Part shown: positions 11,242-22,360 of the stretch, one piece after another
How the letters are laid out: each line of letters starts with the position of its first letter
Numbering within the stretch: position 1 is the first letter of the stretch
DNA from: Puccinia triticina
Taxonomy: Eukaryota; Basidiomycota; Pucciniomycetes; Pucciniales; Pucciniaceae
Direction: 5' to 3'
Length of the DNA stretch: 64,000 nucleotides
NCBI RefSeq assembly: GCF_026914185.1
Contig: NC_070559.1
Span: forward strand, 1 to 64,000
Translations under genes and position numbers: made by a program
The notes under the pieces: model-generated
The model's input: only the letters and a program-made list of their open reading frames with translations
The model's database searches: none
Told to the model about the DNA's origin: nothing

Positions 11242-12478
11242 CCGGTCAGAGCCAGTCACCAAGGTGTATCATGCCTTGATGACCGGCCATCTGACCAGTC
11301 ATTAAGATATGACATACCTCATCAAGGGACATACACATGTACCTCGGTGAGCTGGCGGTACGCACCCTCCAGCTGGTCATCAAGCTGTGCAAAAGGTGAC
11401 CAGCCAGATGAACAGTCTAGTGATTTGGATTATAGACTTTTACCCCGGTGATATCCGCCCATGACATTTCAGGGGGCCGCACGAGGTTTCCGGGGGCCGC
11501 GCAAGTTTTGCTGGAAAACCACTGGGTGTGGCTGCGGAGGAAACCACACCCGTTTGCGGGTGGTGCAAGTTGGTAAGGGGTTGGTTAGGTGCCTTCCTGC
11601 TTTTGTGTATGTTGCGTGTTCGACTCCCACCCCGGGAGGGGGTAGCCAGTCCCCCATGCGGCTGTATGTGCACCAACACATGTATGAAATGGGGTTTTTT
11701 GACGTTACGGATATCGTAATGCCCCAAAATTACGTTAACCACGCCTGATTCACGGAAAAGTTATGTTAACAGGACTGTAAAAAAAGTACCACAGCTGTGG
11801 GTTACGTTACATTACAAAACAGTAAAAAATAACATACGTTATCCTGGAGGGCAGATATGGATAACTAAAAATAGTTACAGTATCCAAAATTGACCCCGTA
11901 ACGTACCGTAACGTATCTGCCCACTGCTGCTCCAGAGATCAATCAACTTAGATGCATACAAAGGTTCAAATTATGTCACTCATGTAATTCTGAAACACAG
12001 TATTGTGTCAATAGCCTGTCAATGTCAGTGAGGCTATAACCCAAGCATATTTTGTGACTGCTTGTGCTTTCCCAGTTGTGTCCATGATCTTTCAGTTCTT
12101 CCCACATCATTCCTTATCCTAACTGAGAGTATCGAATGCGCAGATCATATTTCAGCAAAAGCCAGCGGCTATCATTAAATATTTGAGTCGGTATTTGTAC
12201 ACTACAGTGAACAGATCTACGAGAAAAAATAGTATATGCAAAAAAGTTTTAAAATAGATTGTGGCAGACTTCGGCAAAGCGTATTAATACAACCATCATG
12301 CATTCCTATATGTAGCTTCTCAAGTGTACGAACATTCAAGCAGGCGGTCGGCGATTGGTGATGAGAGGACTCGTGGATCGTGATTGGCTGTAAGTGACCA
12401 TCCAAGTAATGGTATGAGCAAGTATCACAAATGCAAAGGCCCTGGACATCAATTGGACGGGCAAAAGCAAAATTGTAT
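11242..12478. other. Intergenic region with a SINE-like segment and a short inverted repeat
   Basis: No gene is supported. 11545-11640 has tRNA-promoter-like boxes (separate entry). 11700-11935 is rich in GTTACG/CGTAAC words and holds a short inverted repeat, GGGCAGATA at about 11851 with TATCTGCCC at about 11925. 11940-12478 is AT-rich without recognisable content and is the 3' flank of the channel gene. Confidence 0.5.
11545..11640 (+). repeat. Possible tRNA-derived SINE head
   Basis: TGGTGCAAGTTGGTAAGG resembles a Pol III A box and GTGTTCGACTCCCACC a B box about 50 bp downstream, the spacing of a tRNA promoter. No cloverleaf or poly-A/T tail is clear, so a SINE relic is more likely than a tRNA gene. 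Confidence 0.3.
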
Positions 12479-15400
12479 TTACCTTGTTCCATATGTTGAA
12501 TGTCGACTAGTAGGGATGCCGGGATGGAACCCATCGAACTCTAGTGATTCATTATGCGTGGGAACAGGTGAAGGGCCGTAACTGTCGTTCGGAAGGTGAT
12601 AAGGCAATCCAACCGTGCTCGCAAATTCAGGAGGGTATTCGTGTGGTGCCGGCGAAGCGGCCCGGCTACCATTTCCGCCTCGTTCCTGGTAGTGAAAGCT
12701 GGGGCGAGGACCATTCTCCAGATATCCTTGAATGTTCAGCTCCTTTTGAAGGACTTGCGCGTTTGAATTTTCCCTTGCGTGTCCCAAGTTTCCAAGAGAT
12801 GTTGATGCCAGTGACATTTCGTCATCACCGCGCTCTCGGAGGAACTGTTGTTGAGAGTACATAAGATCGTGCTGGGCGATGGCAGCAAATCGTAGCCCGC
12901 CTGCGACCGGCTGAGGTCCACCAGGCACAGACTGTTTGTCATCAGATCCACCCGCGTAATTGACTTGTCCAAAATTCGGTTGAGCACCTGCATTCTTGGC
13001 TTCTTCACCGGGATCGCCGATCCGCCCGCGATAGACTTCGGACAAAAGGGACTGATGATCTTTATGGATCATAGGGGTAAACAGTTCGGCGTGCAGGGAA
13101 GGATGTCCGAATCGCTTCATCAGTCGGTTTTTCCGAGCATCCGCGTTGTGCTTGTGCGCCTGCGAGAACTCCGGACCGGTGGGAATGTACCACGTAAACT
13201 TAGAATCAAAAGTCGTTTTCAAAAAAAACTTGAATGCTATTACGACTGCAAATGGTGGCAACGTTGCGATTGACTTGAACTACAAGGCAGATTGACAACA
13301 TCAGCTGTACTGTTTGCATACCTGACATCTGTTACGGAGGGATCTTACCCATCCTAGTTGAAGCCCGATGGTAAGACATAGAAATGCTAAACGGCGGCAG
13401 AATACAGGCGCATTAATGCAGGGTAGTAAAAAGTTGATGGATGTATTTGAAAACTGACCGTGCATTGCGCACAGAGCAAACAAGACCCGATTGATGAGCA
13501 TTCTCCATAGTCGCCCCCCACTCTCGCATCTTGTGATAGATATGTACATCAGCTGGTATTTGTAAATCCACGAGCTAGCAAAAAAGGCAGCAGAGGCTAG
13601 AAGAGGAACAAGCGGTGCAAGCGGTGCATCTATGGATGCAACAAGGTCAAATCTTGGTTTTTCACATAGCAGAGAAATATGCAAACACTACTCTACTTAC
13701 AAACAAAGGCTACTAGTAGCATGAGGAGTACGTTTGCAGAATATACCGAATAGTCGAACTCAGGGGGCTTAGTCCATTCCCGTATTTCTCGAGGTGTGCG
13801 ACCCCATACTTTGGTCCGGATAAAGACTAACAGCAAGGATACGATTTGAACAAGATCCAGCACAGATGTAAATCCTCGCAAAGGGAACCAAGTTAACCAA
13901 TAACTGAATGAAAACAAGATGAGCAAGGGACTGCCTGGCAAGAGAATTAATCGGAGCTGGAAGGTTAGATATACTGACTTGGATTGTTGAAGATAAGTGC
14001 TTTGAATTTTGTCGGGCAGCTTGTTAAAATTTTGAAGAATGCGGGCAAAACTTTCTTTTTTTCCCACTTCGACGACCACCTCTGCAACTGTAGAAAACAC
14101 GACACCCTGGTGGTTCGAAAGAAAGAACAAATCGAGCATCAGCTTCTGATAACAGCTGTACAGAAGTAGATACTACAAATGATTGCACCAACCAACAATG
14201 AGAAAATGAGAAACTGGGTGGCGGTCAGGAAGGCGAAATATCTGGAGAATACTGCACGATCTAACTTTTGATGAGTGGTGGCCGCTTGGAACCTTGCAAG
14301 CGCTCTCATGATCACAGGCAGCGCCAATTGGAGTAGAGTGCTCAGAAGAGGTGGGGCAATGCCGGCAAAAGCGGAAAAGGTTTCAGGACTTGCTATTGAC
14401 CATGAGTTCAGAAACCCAACATATTGAGTCAAACTTGCTAGATTGGCCAGCAGGGCAAGTGCCACCAGGGGTATCACGTATAATGTGGCAATGACAGTCA
14501 TGAAAGCCTCTCCAATGACCCGTTGACGAAAAACTACGATGTCCGATTTAGTGAGGTTTTCCCAAATGATGTCCTGCGGTGGCGGTGCTAGAGAGAATGC
14601 AACTCCCTTGATCCGTTTAGCTCCAAGTTTCTTGGCCACCACGTGCGCATAGGCAACTGCTGCAAAAGATGCAAACCCATAACTACCCACAAGGAAACAT
14701 GATGTCAGAAAAGATGTGGATAAATTCACATGAATTCAAAATTTACTTTTCCGGTTTACGAGCTGAAATAGCATCACGGGCAGCTTGAATCCTGAGTTCG
14801 TATTGTTTGATCTTCGCAGTGTAGAAATCGATCGCATCGACTTTTCGACCTCCAAAGCCCAAGAAGCTTTTACCAATTCGAGTTGTGGGCCGGCTCGCAG
14901 AGATCTTGCCGCCCTTGAGATATGTGACCAAAACCTGCTCAAGATCACGTACGGTTTGATTGTGACGCTCGATCAAAAATGCAAGCATCCCGACCCGACG
15001 GCCAATGTGGACGGCTGTAGTTGGGTAAGGAATTTGAAGTTGCGAAAGCAACGTCTGTAAGCCGGGATCAGACATATGCTTCGAGCCTGTAAATTATAAG
15101 TGAAAAAGTGCGTAATATTTCAGATAAAAATCCCAGAACAACCAGTTGCCATTTTCCTTTTTACGCACCAACATGTGTCATCATGATCGAACGTGCGTAT
15201 ATGGCGTTTTGATACTCAGGACTTCTAAACCACTGCCATCGTAGGCGGACGACCGTTTTGTAGTTGACGTAAATGACGTAAAGCACGATAAAAGTGACGA
15301 GGTAACCATATACAACATGGACATATAGGAAACTGTGAATCGAAACAAATGCCAGCCAGAAATAAAAATTTACTCAAATTGTTCATCAATAAGCTCAGTC

Positions 15401-16024
15401 AGAAATAAAAAAGGGGGGCTTACGATCCACGAACATTGCTGATGCTCACCATAGCAAGCGTGTTAGATGAAGTACTAAGAAACTGTGACTTGTCCATGAT
15501 CTTCAGATTATAGATGACATCGCAAGGAATTAAGATTGCGCAGGCCAGCATAGCGAGCAAACTGCACATCCATCGACACATCCGTAAGAATCGCAAGAAT
15601 ACGACGGCATCCAAACCAATCTGGGCCAGTAGTTCGTCTTCGGTAGCTTTCGCCAGTGGCTTCAGCCAAGCAAAAAGACCATCTTCCAACTTCGGGGGTC
15701 GCTTGTCTTCGGCACTATACTTGTAGCGTGGCATGTAAACGATCTTGTTTTTGGGACGTAGAATGGAGAATGCTAAGAGAGTTCCCAGCGAACAAAGAAA
15801 CATAAGAACTATAACGTTACAACAAAGACTCAGTTAGTGATGCGGTGTATGTTTGATGAATACGGGTATAGGAAGCAGCAAAAAAAGGAAAAAAGATAGC
15901 CAAGTAGGAGCATCTCACCTAGTTGGATCAAAACAGAACTTGTCGAGACCTGGGTAAGTTTAGCTTGATATTGGGAAAGAAGCCCTGAGGCAGCCGAGCC
16001 AGCTGCGGTATCAGTGGAAGACAT
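12479..16024 (-). CDS. CSC1/OSCA-like calcium-permeable stress-gated channel
   Basis: Ten exons (16024-15919, 15808-15424, 15332-15169, 15086-14747, 14682-14193, 14106-13979, 13903-13701, 13629-13459, 13386-13349, 13279-12479) join to 2826 nt with every phase consistent, giving 941 aa. All nine introns are GT-AG. Order of domains: N-terminal membrane segments (LMFLCSLGTLLAFSIL; LLAMLACAILIPCDVIYNL), cytosolic Phm7-type domain (MSDPGLQTLLSQLQIPY...; AIDFYTAKIKQYELRIQ) and the 7-TM RSN1/DUF221 core with the family blocks VEVGKKESFARILQNFN, GRTPREIREWTKPPEFDY, SSWIYKYQLMYISITR and LTIGLQLGW. A Ser/Pro-rich cytosolic tail follows. Family members are plasma-membrane cation channels opened by osmotic or mechanical stress. 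The start was chosen because MSSTDTAAGS matches the usual N-terminal length before TM1. No inactivating change is seen although the gene lies 12 kb from the telomere between mobile elements. Confidence 0.9.
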
Positions 16025-16114
16025 TGCGTTCGTGACAGCCGGAGTAGTGAGATAAATCGTTGAGCACGGGGGGGTCGAAGAAGCCGGTACGAAAGTTGTT
16101 GGTGATAGGACTGG

Positions 16115-16175
16115 AGGCGAACTTAACAAAGTCCCTCCGAGGAGGTCGCGTTCGCGCGAACTCCGCAGGAGGGAC
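16115..16175. repeat. Short palindromic element fragment (same family as 51283-51376)
   Basis: AACTTAACAAAGTCCCTCC and a downstream AGGAGGGACTT form inverted ends around a GC-rich centre. The left end matches the terminal repeat of the complete MITE at 51283. The right terminal part is missing. It lies about 90 bp upstream of the channel gene start codon, in its promoter. Confidence 0.5.
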
Positions 16176-16643
16176 TTGCCCGCAAGCGGTGATCTTTGGC
16201 GCAGGAGGAACTTGATTTTTCGAGAAAATCCCCCTTTTTTCAGTAATCCTCATTTTCTCCCTCATCTGACCAAATCTTTTCTCACTTCTTTCATTCCATG
16301 AAAGTTCTCCATATTGCCAAGGGAACCCCATCTTCGAAAGTGTCCTTATTTTGTTTCTTCTTTGTGTAATAAAAGCAACAATCCATCCAACCTCCTCCTG
16401 AGGAGGAGGCCGGGTGATAAATCCGTAGAGCGCCCTCGGTTCTTTTTTTTACTCTCAAGGTTACACAACCAATTGGCACACGGTCATGAAGTTCTCATCG
16501 ACTTGGAAGTTGGGATTGAATTGTTTTCATATCCAAGTTCGGCCACCTCCGAAGACTAATCATCCTGATCCAGCGGACAGCTCGGCCGAGCGGTAAATTG
16601 TAGCCCAACAACCCTTGCCAAGGCAGACCCCATTTCAAGCAAG
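16176..16643. other. Region without identifiable genes
   Basis: T-rich sequence with no ORF of note and no repeat match inside the window. It is likely the upstream flank of the channel gene and of the degenerate gene that follows. Confidence 0.4.
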
Positions 16644-17202
16644 ATGGAGCCTCACCTTCCAATACTCCACACGCTTCACGAAAAAATCATTCACATCTGT
16701 GATGTCATTCAGAACCACGAGCTCACTCCCAAAAAGTTATAGGAAGGGCTTCTCACTCACAAGCATCCAGAAATTGTAATCAAGCGGAGTGTGTGGCGCG
16801 GCTCTAGAGGCATCGATTCTACATTTGAAATCATTGATTTCATCCGCGACCTGGTCTGTTCAAAACCTGAAGGTCGATCATTGTGGCGCAATTATATCTT
16901 GTCCCAAGTGAGTTTCAGCTTGAGTCCTACACTAGGTTATTGGGGATGAGGATCTATTAATCTGTAAAATGTAGGCAAAGGAATGCTTGAATGAAGAAGG
17001 GAACCGATATGGCGAGTACAAGAAAGGCCCGTATCACAGCTCTTCAACAGTGACTCCAGTTTTTTTCAGCTGCAAATCAAAGGCAATGCGAGAAAACGCT
17101 GTGGCTGAGAATGAAATGCCATTCTTGTACGATCTTGTTGAATCCCGGCTCACGCGCACCACCGGTATGGATACGGATGCCGACGACGACCACTTTTCTT
17201 GA
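16644..17202 (+). pseudogene. Degenerate N-terminal piece of a repeated basidiomycete family (DUF6589-like?)
   Basis: ATG 16644 opens a frame MEPHLPILHTLHEKIIHICD, hits TAG at 16740 and continues in the same frame with HPEIVIKRSVWRGSRGIDST and FIRDLVCSKPEGRSLW. A likely intron follows (GTGAGT at about 16910, ...TGTAG at about 16975). Then AKECLNEEGNRYGEYKKGPY and AENEMPFLYDLV run to TGA at 17202. The pattern resembles the N-terminal part of multicopy basidiomycete proteins (DUF6589 type) as I remember them. One in-frame stop and loss of everything downstream make it a relic. Family assignment is tentative. Confidence 0.4.
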
Positions 17203-17512
17203 CGGTGACCGGACCGCTAGGGGAGGTCACCCAGGTCCAAGCACGCGAGCTTGGGGAACAGGCCAGACCGGGGGTGTAGGAGAGCACAGGGACAAGGCCC
17301 GTGCCCCTTTCACGCGTGCGACTCCCGAGCAGAGTCAGTTTAGGTTATAACCTAAAACCTCTTCCCTACCCCACCAAGAGCTTCAACCTCCAAACTCCCT
17401 CCTGCAGTGCCGTCTCAAGGTTTTCCTCTCTCAGTCAACTCATTTTTTCCTTTATTCCTTCTTTCGTCCTTTTCAAAATCTTCTTCTTTCTAAACACCAT
17501 AGCGTTTTCAAC
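17203..17512. other. Leader-like region
   Basis: GC-rich at first (17210-17340), then pyrimidine-rich (17370-17510) ending just before ATG 17513. It looks like the 5' flank and leader of the next degenerate gene. Nothing else is recognised. Confidence 0.35.
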
Positions 17513-18927
17513 ATGGTTGACGAAATGGTAAAACGAGCAACTCGTGAATTGGCGTAGAAACAACCGGCGACGGGAGGAGCAATAGTAGGCGTGGAGAGAG
17601 CGAGTGCGACCCTTGGTTTACCTGAAGAAGACGATTTAAGTGGTAACTCGGGTGGTTAGTCACATTTTTGCAACCTAAGTTATTGGCTTGCATATTGATA
17701 GAGGCCCAAGTTGTTGGCTTGCGTTCACGACATGGAGAAATTCTAATTAGAACAATCTGTTTATCAGATTCGCGTGTGGATCGCAAGACTAGAAACAATG
17801 ACCGTGAGTTTTGAGGAAGTTTGGAAACTTCATCAAACGGTTAGTTATCCTTAATAACTCCCTCAGTAGCCTAAGTTGTTGGCATGCTTATTGTTGTCAT
17901 CGTTTATGATGTTCATCGTTTTGATGATGTCCTTATGCTAGATATGCGTCACAAGAACAATAATCGTGATGGTACCCGACAGGTCATCAATGAAAACACA
18001 GACAGCAATGATAGTGATGCTTTTAAAGGTTAGCCCTCTAAGTCGAGGAGTGGCAATAATAATTATAGGGAATACTTATGTATCAAACGTGATGGTTTAT
18101 CAGAAATTCCAGGACCAATTGAATCCGTTGATAAGTCTGCTGAGGCGATAGCAGCCAAGTACAAAGCAATAATTTCAAGTGTTCCCCAAGTTGGGCTCGG
18201 AGGATCGGAGGTTTGGGTGACGAGAGGCGACGTCAACGCTACAATCCCATCAATTGCAATTGATGATCCTGTGGATACTCCGGCAACTCACAATCGTCCG
18301 GACGTTGGATCTCTCAGCTTGGTGAAATCAGATAAAGGGATGATGTGGGAAAAAGTAGCCGAAGCGGTGGCAAAAGGCGATAAACAAAACGCGGATTTTT
18401 TCTATAGGATGTACAACAAGATGTCTGATCCTTCTTCCAATTTGGCAAAAGATCAATCATCTGGAGAAGTCACAAGTGATTGTTTGAATGTGTCAAAACC
18501 CGTGATTGCGAGATCAAAGTTGACAGATGGCAACAGTCCCTCTTCTAACACTGCTAAAAGAGACAAAACAACCATCGTTTTTATCAAAGGATTGCTCCCA
18601 AAACATTTTGATGTGGGCTTTACTCCGTTTTTCGACAAGAACATCCGTGAATTCAGAGGGCCCTTACCTTTGACCATCTTTGACAAAGATTGGCAAGAGG
18701 GTGTGATTCAAGCGCATACAACTAAGCAATCCAGGTCTGATGAGAAGGACAGTAGTTACCCCGGATACAATTATCCTAACGAATGGACTCAAACATTTGC
18801 GAAGTGGACCTCTAACCACAGAGATTTCTATAGGACGTACAAAGATCTTTACAACTTCCCAGAGTTTGCGGAATGTATCTTACAACATAAAGCTGACCGC
18901 CTTGGGGGTGAGGATTCTGCAGTTTGA
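17513..18927 (+). pseudogene. Degenerate multicopy rust family gene, 3' end cut
   Basis: It starts MVDEMVKRATRELA at 17513 and quickly hits a stop. Several intron-like stretches follow (repeated CCTAAGTTGTTGGC near 17678, 17708 and 17870). The last long frame, 18217-18927 (236 aa), contains PLPLTIFDKDWQ, YPNEWTQTFAKWTSNHRDFY and FPEFAECILQHKAD. I recall these as hallmarks of a large rust-specific repeated family of unknown function, possibly linked to mobile elements. The frame then passes into sequence that is antisense to the helicase C-terminus, and the expected continuation is missing. No domain can be named. Confidence 0.5.
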
Positions 18928-19368
18928 GCACTTGCAAGGTGTAAAGCGTACATAAACTTCTCATGCCATCTCTTGTTTGACGTTAGGGTCCTCATTAGAC
19001 AGAGGGAGGTAAACCAACCTTCATCAAAACACAGTCAGTTGAACTCTTCATTAAACCCCCAGTAATCCATCAAACTCACATGTTATCAATTGCAAAACAG
19101 ACACGCAGACAAACAGGAGTGATGGCGAGTGCATCCATGCGGTCATCATTGTTTTGGACCTTGTGATTGGTAAAGTCGGCAACATTGTTCTTGCCATTCC
19201 GTCTGACCAGCTCAATAAACAAAATTGCTAGACCTCATTGCTGCCATGTCCGCATTGCCCGATCATTTGAAAAGTTGTTGCTGGATCGCCATGCCCAACA
19301 TGAACAACCCTTTGGACCCAGGACCGAATCTGACCTAGGCCTAGCGCCATCGTACTTGAAATTACCGG
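18905..19368 (-). pseudogene. RecQ-like helicase, C-terminal fragment (3 of 3)
   Basis: The minus strand from 19368 gives ISSTMALGLGQIRSWVQRVV and then motif VI as HVGHGDPATTFQMIGQCGHG. Two expected arginines are replaced (GRCGRDG would be usual). A 1-base shift near 19228 leads into LAILFIELVRRNGKNNVADF and RMDALAITPVCLRVCFAIDN, a likely intron, then a Cys cluster FTPCKCSNC near 18930. The fragment directly abuts the 5' LTR of gypsy B (TSD copy ACCGG at 19364-19368). It is collinear with the fragments at 27875-28149 and 37888-38940. RecQ proteins are 3'-5' DNA helicases; copies near telomeres are known in several fungi. Confidence 0.75.
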
Positions 19369-20177
19369 TGTGGTGAACAAGACGGTGGAGGCCCTCAAGG
19401 AGGCTAAACTCAAGACATCAAGCCCTCCCAGGATCTGGCCCTTCCAGCTCGAGGCTCTGGCTTTCTGCGTTTCAGGATCAAGACGGCGGATACTGGTCGT
19501 GGCTTTCATTTCTGCTGGGTTGCTCTCATGTTATCTACTTGTTTCCCTTCCCTACTTGATTCTTTCTGTCTTCTTTTCTTATCTTCTTTCTTTCTTATGT
19601 TTTGTTGCTATGTTTACTTTCTTTTTTTTCTTTTCATTCATGCGCGCGTTGGAGAGGAGTGTAGGTGGTGGGTTGGTTTATTTAGTAGCCTTGTTTTGTT
19701 TGTTTTGTTCTTTTGTCTCATTTCTTCTTTCATATCATCACAAGTTGTATGCGCGCGGCGGGCACGAGGGCCTGTCGCGCAGCCTGTCGCGGATCTGGAA
19801 TCCAAGTTCAGCTGAACTTGGAGGATGGATCCGCATGGTATTCTGCTTCCGACGAAAAGATATCATCATGTTTTTGAGCTTATTGATCCGGATCGTGAAG
19901 ATCCTTCCTGAGACTTCCAAGTTATCTCTTTTCCCAAGCTTTCAAATCCAACGATATACTTCCTGAATCTATTAAGAGAACACTTAAAGAGCTTAACAAC
20001 CACACTCGCCAAGGGCAATCCAACTCCCTCGTTCTGTCCATCTCACACAAAATCCTCTCCCATACTGCTATCCATATTCTCGATTCTTAGCGCTCACCAG
20101 ATCCGGACCTTTCGAAGAGGGCAGCTGAAGCACTTTCCCCTCAACCCGCTGTCTACCGCGCACAGGTAGAAGCGCCA
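19369..20177 (+). repeat. 5' LTR of gypsy B
   Basis: Begins TGTGGTGAAC and ends ...AGAAGCGCCA. It matches 27072-27868 along its whole length, with a 12-bp extra unit (GCGCAGCCTGTC type) at about 19778. A T-rich central part produces a long chance ORF on the plus strand. The left neighbour is helicase coding sequence. Confidence 0.92.
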
Positions 20178-20180
20178 TAT

Positions 20181-20231
20181 TGGTCCCCCGAGCCGGGATC
20201 AAACCAGCGACCTCAAGATTTACAGTCTCGC
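20181..20231 (+). other. Primer binding site of gypsy B, complementary to ~50 nt of tRNA-Tyr
   Basis: Three bases after the LTR the plus strand starts TGGTCCCCCGAGCCGGG. Its reverse complement reads as the 3' part of a tRNA: anticodon loop CTGTAAA (anticodon GTA, Tyr), a 5-bp anticodon stem, a variable loop, T-stem GCTGG/CCGGC with loop TTTGATC, acceptor strand and a terminal CCA. The match runs from the CCA to about tRNA position 27 and then stops. It is not a tRNA gene because the D-arm and 5' acceptor are absent and the CCA is encoded. The CCA sits exactly at the LTR border. Confidence 0.75.
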
Positions 20232-20408
20232 CTCAGGATTTTGAGACGGACTAGTGGTCTTAGGGCGGATTTGGTTTCTTGAGATTTCTTTGAAGGCGTT
20301 TTAGGATCCTTGTTTTAGGATCAAGATCAACCCAAACTTCCTCGGTCTCTTTCGGTTATTGCTTTCATTTTTTTTAGTTTTTCAGCCGCGGGGCACAGGA
20401 GAGCTATA

Positions 20409-20515
20409 AGGAAGTCCCCTCCATTGTGCACCTCTAGGGTTTTCTACACTTGTCAAAAGCATCACCCGCCACGCTGTGAGCCGCCCTTTGTTGTTCCGCT
20501 TTTGCCTTAATCTAG
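20409..20515 (+). other. Intron-like module 1 in gypsy B (leader)
   Basis: AAGGAAGTCCCCTCC, GTGCACCTCTAGGG, GCCACGCTGTGAGCC and an end TTAATCTAG follow the same order as the modules at 23111, 23642 and 26901. The 5' splice site is not GT here. It ends 13 bp before the gag start codon. Confidence 0.5.
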
Positions 20516-20528
20516 TGGATCCAGCGCG

Positions 20529-22187
20529 ATGGTCAAAATCAAGTCGCCAAACAAGCGGCTATGTTTTGACGGAACTAAGGTTGAGAGGTTTATTGAAACC
20601 TACGAAATGGTGGCGAGTCTGGATGAGGCGACAGAGCTGGATATGGCGAAGCAAATACGGTTATTCCTGGCAAACAATGAGTTGTTGGACATCCTCAAGA
20701 CGTTGGATGGTTTCAGCCCTCCCAATTGGCCAAAGCTGAAGTCAGCCATGATCGCGTATTGGGGAAAGGTGGACACTGCGCGGTTTACGACGAGAGACTT
20801 GACGTCCCTAGTGACTGATTGGTCGTCGAAAGGAGGTGTGGCTACGGCAGAAGACTATCAGGCTTTCCGTCAGTCATGGGAGCCGATACAGTCTTATCTT
20901 TTGTCCAAAGCGCATATTGATTCCGTGGAAGAAATCCGCAACTCCTACTATCAGTCTTTCTCGTCGATGGTTCAGGATGAGATCAGGCGTAAACTAGTTC
21001 GGGATAGGACTATGGTGACCACTCTTGATAACCGGTTTAAATTGCCAACTTTCCAGATTCTTAAGGAAGCCGTGGATGCAGTCATGAAGGAACAGACCGC
21101 GCTCACGTTCGAAGAGTCGAAGACCAGCCGACCTGTGGCGCCGTCTCAGTTCCTGGACGGTAACTCGGTGATGAGAAAGATGGGCGAGGAGAGGCGGCCT
21201 AGAGAAGCTCCTGCCGTGCCGAAACCTGCGCCGGATATGGACGAGCTGTTGAAGTTATTTGAGGCTTTCGAGCAGCGGATTGACCAGAAGATCGCGGCAA
21301 TACCCGCTAAGCCGTCGCAGCCGTCGGGCACGAGACCGCCTATGGTGTTCTTTTACTGTCATCGTGAAGGGCATGGGACCAAGAGCTGTTTTGAGCTCCA
21401 GAAAGACAAGGAGGAGAAGCTCGTCGAACAGAAAGGCACGAACTTTTTCCTGCCAAACGGCGCGCTTATTCCCTGGGATTCTAGCCGACCCATTCAACAC
21501 GTTGTGGCTTCCTTTCCCTCTCCGCGCGTGAATCAGGCAACCGCGGAACCTTTGGGAGAGTATAAGGCGGGGTGCGGCTCCCTTCAACAGTGGTACCCAC
21601 CCGCAGTTTCTTCCCAGTCGTTCTCAAGCGCGTATGAGGCGGATCCGGCTGGCAGGAAGCGTCACAAAGACCCTAAACTTTATAAGGCTCCTTCTGTTCC
21701 TAGTAGTGCGGCTAAGCAACCAATCAGGCGCACTCCAGTCCCGAAGGAATCCCAAGAAACGCAGACGATGGAGGAGGAACCAGAGCTCTTTGAGCGTGGT
21801 TCTGGCGACGCACAGAAGGAATCAGATTCACGTCCAGATACACCGTCTCAGGCGGTGAAGCCTGTCGGCCCAAAGGTCCGTTTTGAGCGGGACGTTGCTC
21901 GTGACCATCCTAATGCTGTCAATGGTGCGCTGAAGAAGATATTTGACTTGCCCGTGCCCCACATGACCGTGGCGGAGTTGCTCGCTCTAGCGCCTACCGT
22001 CGCAGAGGGTGTAAAAAAATGGGTGTCGCGAAGGCGCGTGGAAGTTGGCGCGGAAGAGCTCAAGGTTCACTCTGGCACTCTAGCCGAGGGAGACGAAGTA
22101 CGGGATTTGGGGGCGGATCTAAATCTTTACTCCTGCCCGCTAGGTTATCTGTCTTGTCTCATAGGTGTTGAAGGGAACAAGGGATGA
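20529..22187 (+). pseudogene. gag: Gypsy B gag and start of protease
   Basis: 552-codon frame MVKIKSPNKRLCFDGTKVER..., a capsid-like region (FIETYEMVASLDEATELDMA) similar in layout to gypsy A gag, then a linker and a degenerate knuckle FFYCHREGHGTKSC. The first Cys of CX2CX4HX4C is Phe here, while element A keeps it. A Pro/Ser/Glu-rich linker leads into the start of the protease (YSCPLGYLSCLIGV), where the frame is broken by an insertion at about 22181-22360. Gag forms the particle and binds RNA; the Cys loss would weaken that. Confidence 0.8.
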
Positions 22188-22360
22188 ATACTGAAGTTCA
22201 CAGACAAACAGTCTTGTGACACTCAGGAGTGAGAGAAAGATATGGTTCTGATTCACTAGGGGAAGAAACTCCTAGAACAACTCAGTATAGACTATATACA
22301 CGTTGTTAGTGTTATGGATTGAAGCATACTACATAATGGATATAAGCATATCTCAACAAT
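22181..22360 (+). repeat. ~180-bp insertion inside gypsy B protease
   Basis: The protease reads ...SCLIGVEGN, breaks off, then resumes at about 22360 with GDGETPAKPLIDSGSQLNL, matching the uninterrupted order in gypsy A. The inserted segment starts near TGAATACTGAAG and ends near CTCAACA (TG...CA) and is AT-rich. It could be a small solo LTR or MITE. I see no clean target duplication. Confidence 0.5.

Noticed and set aside
11461..11748. 95-codon plus-strand ORF
   Set aside because: It overlaps the SINE-like region and lacks any protein family signature.
19370..19966. 198-codon ORF in the gypsy B 5' LTR (and its 227-codon partner in the 3' LTR)
   Set aside because: Hydrophobic T-rich translation of non-coding LTR sequence; the start differs between the two copies and no family pattern is seen.
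20181..20250. Possible tRNA-Tyr gene on the minus strand
   Set aside because: CCA is encoded, the 5' acceptor strand and D-arm are missing, and the CCA ends exactly at an LTR border. It is a primer binding site.
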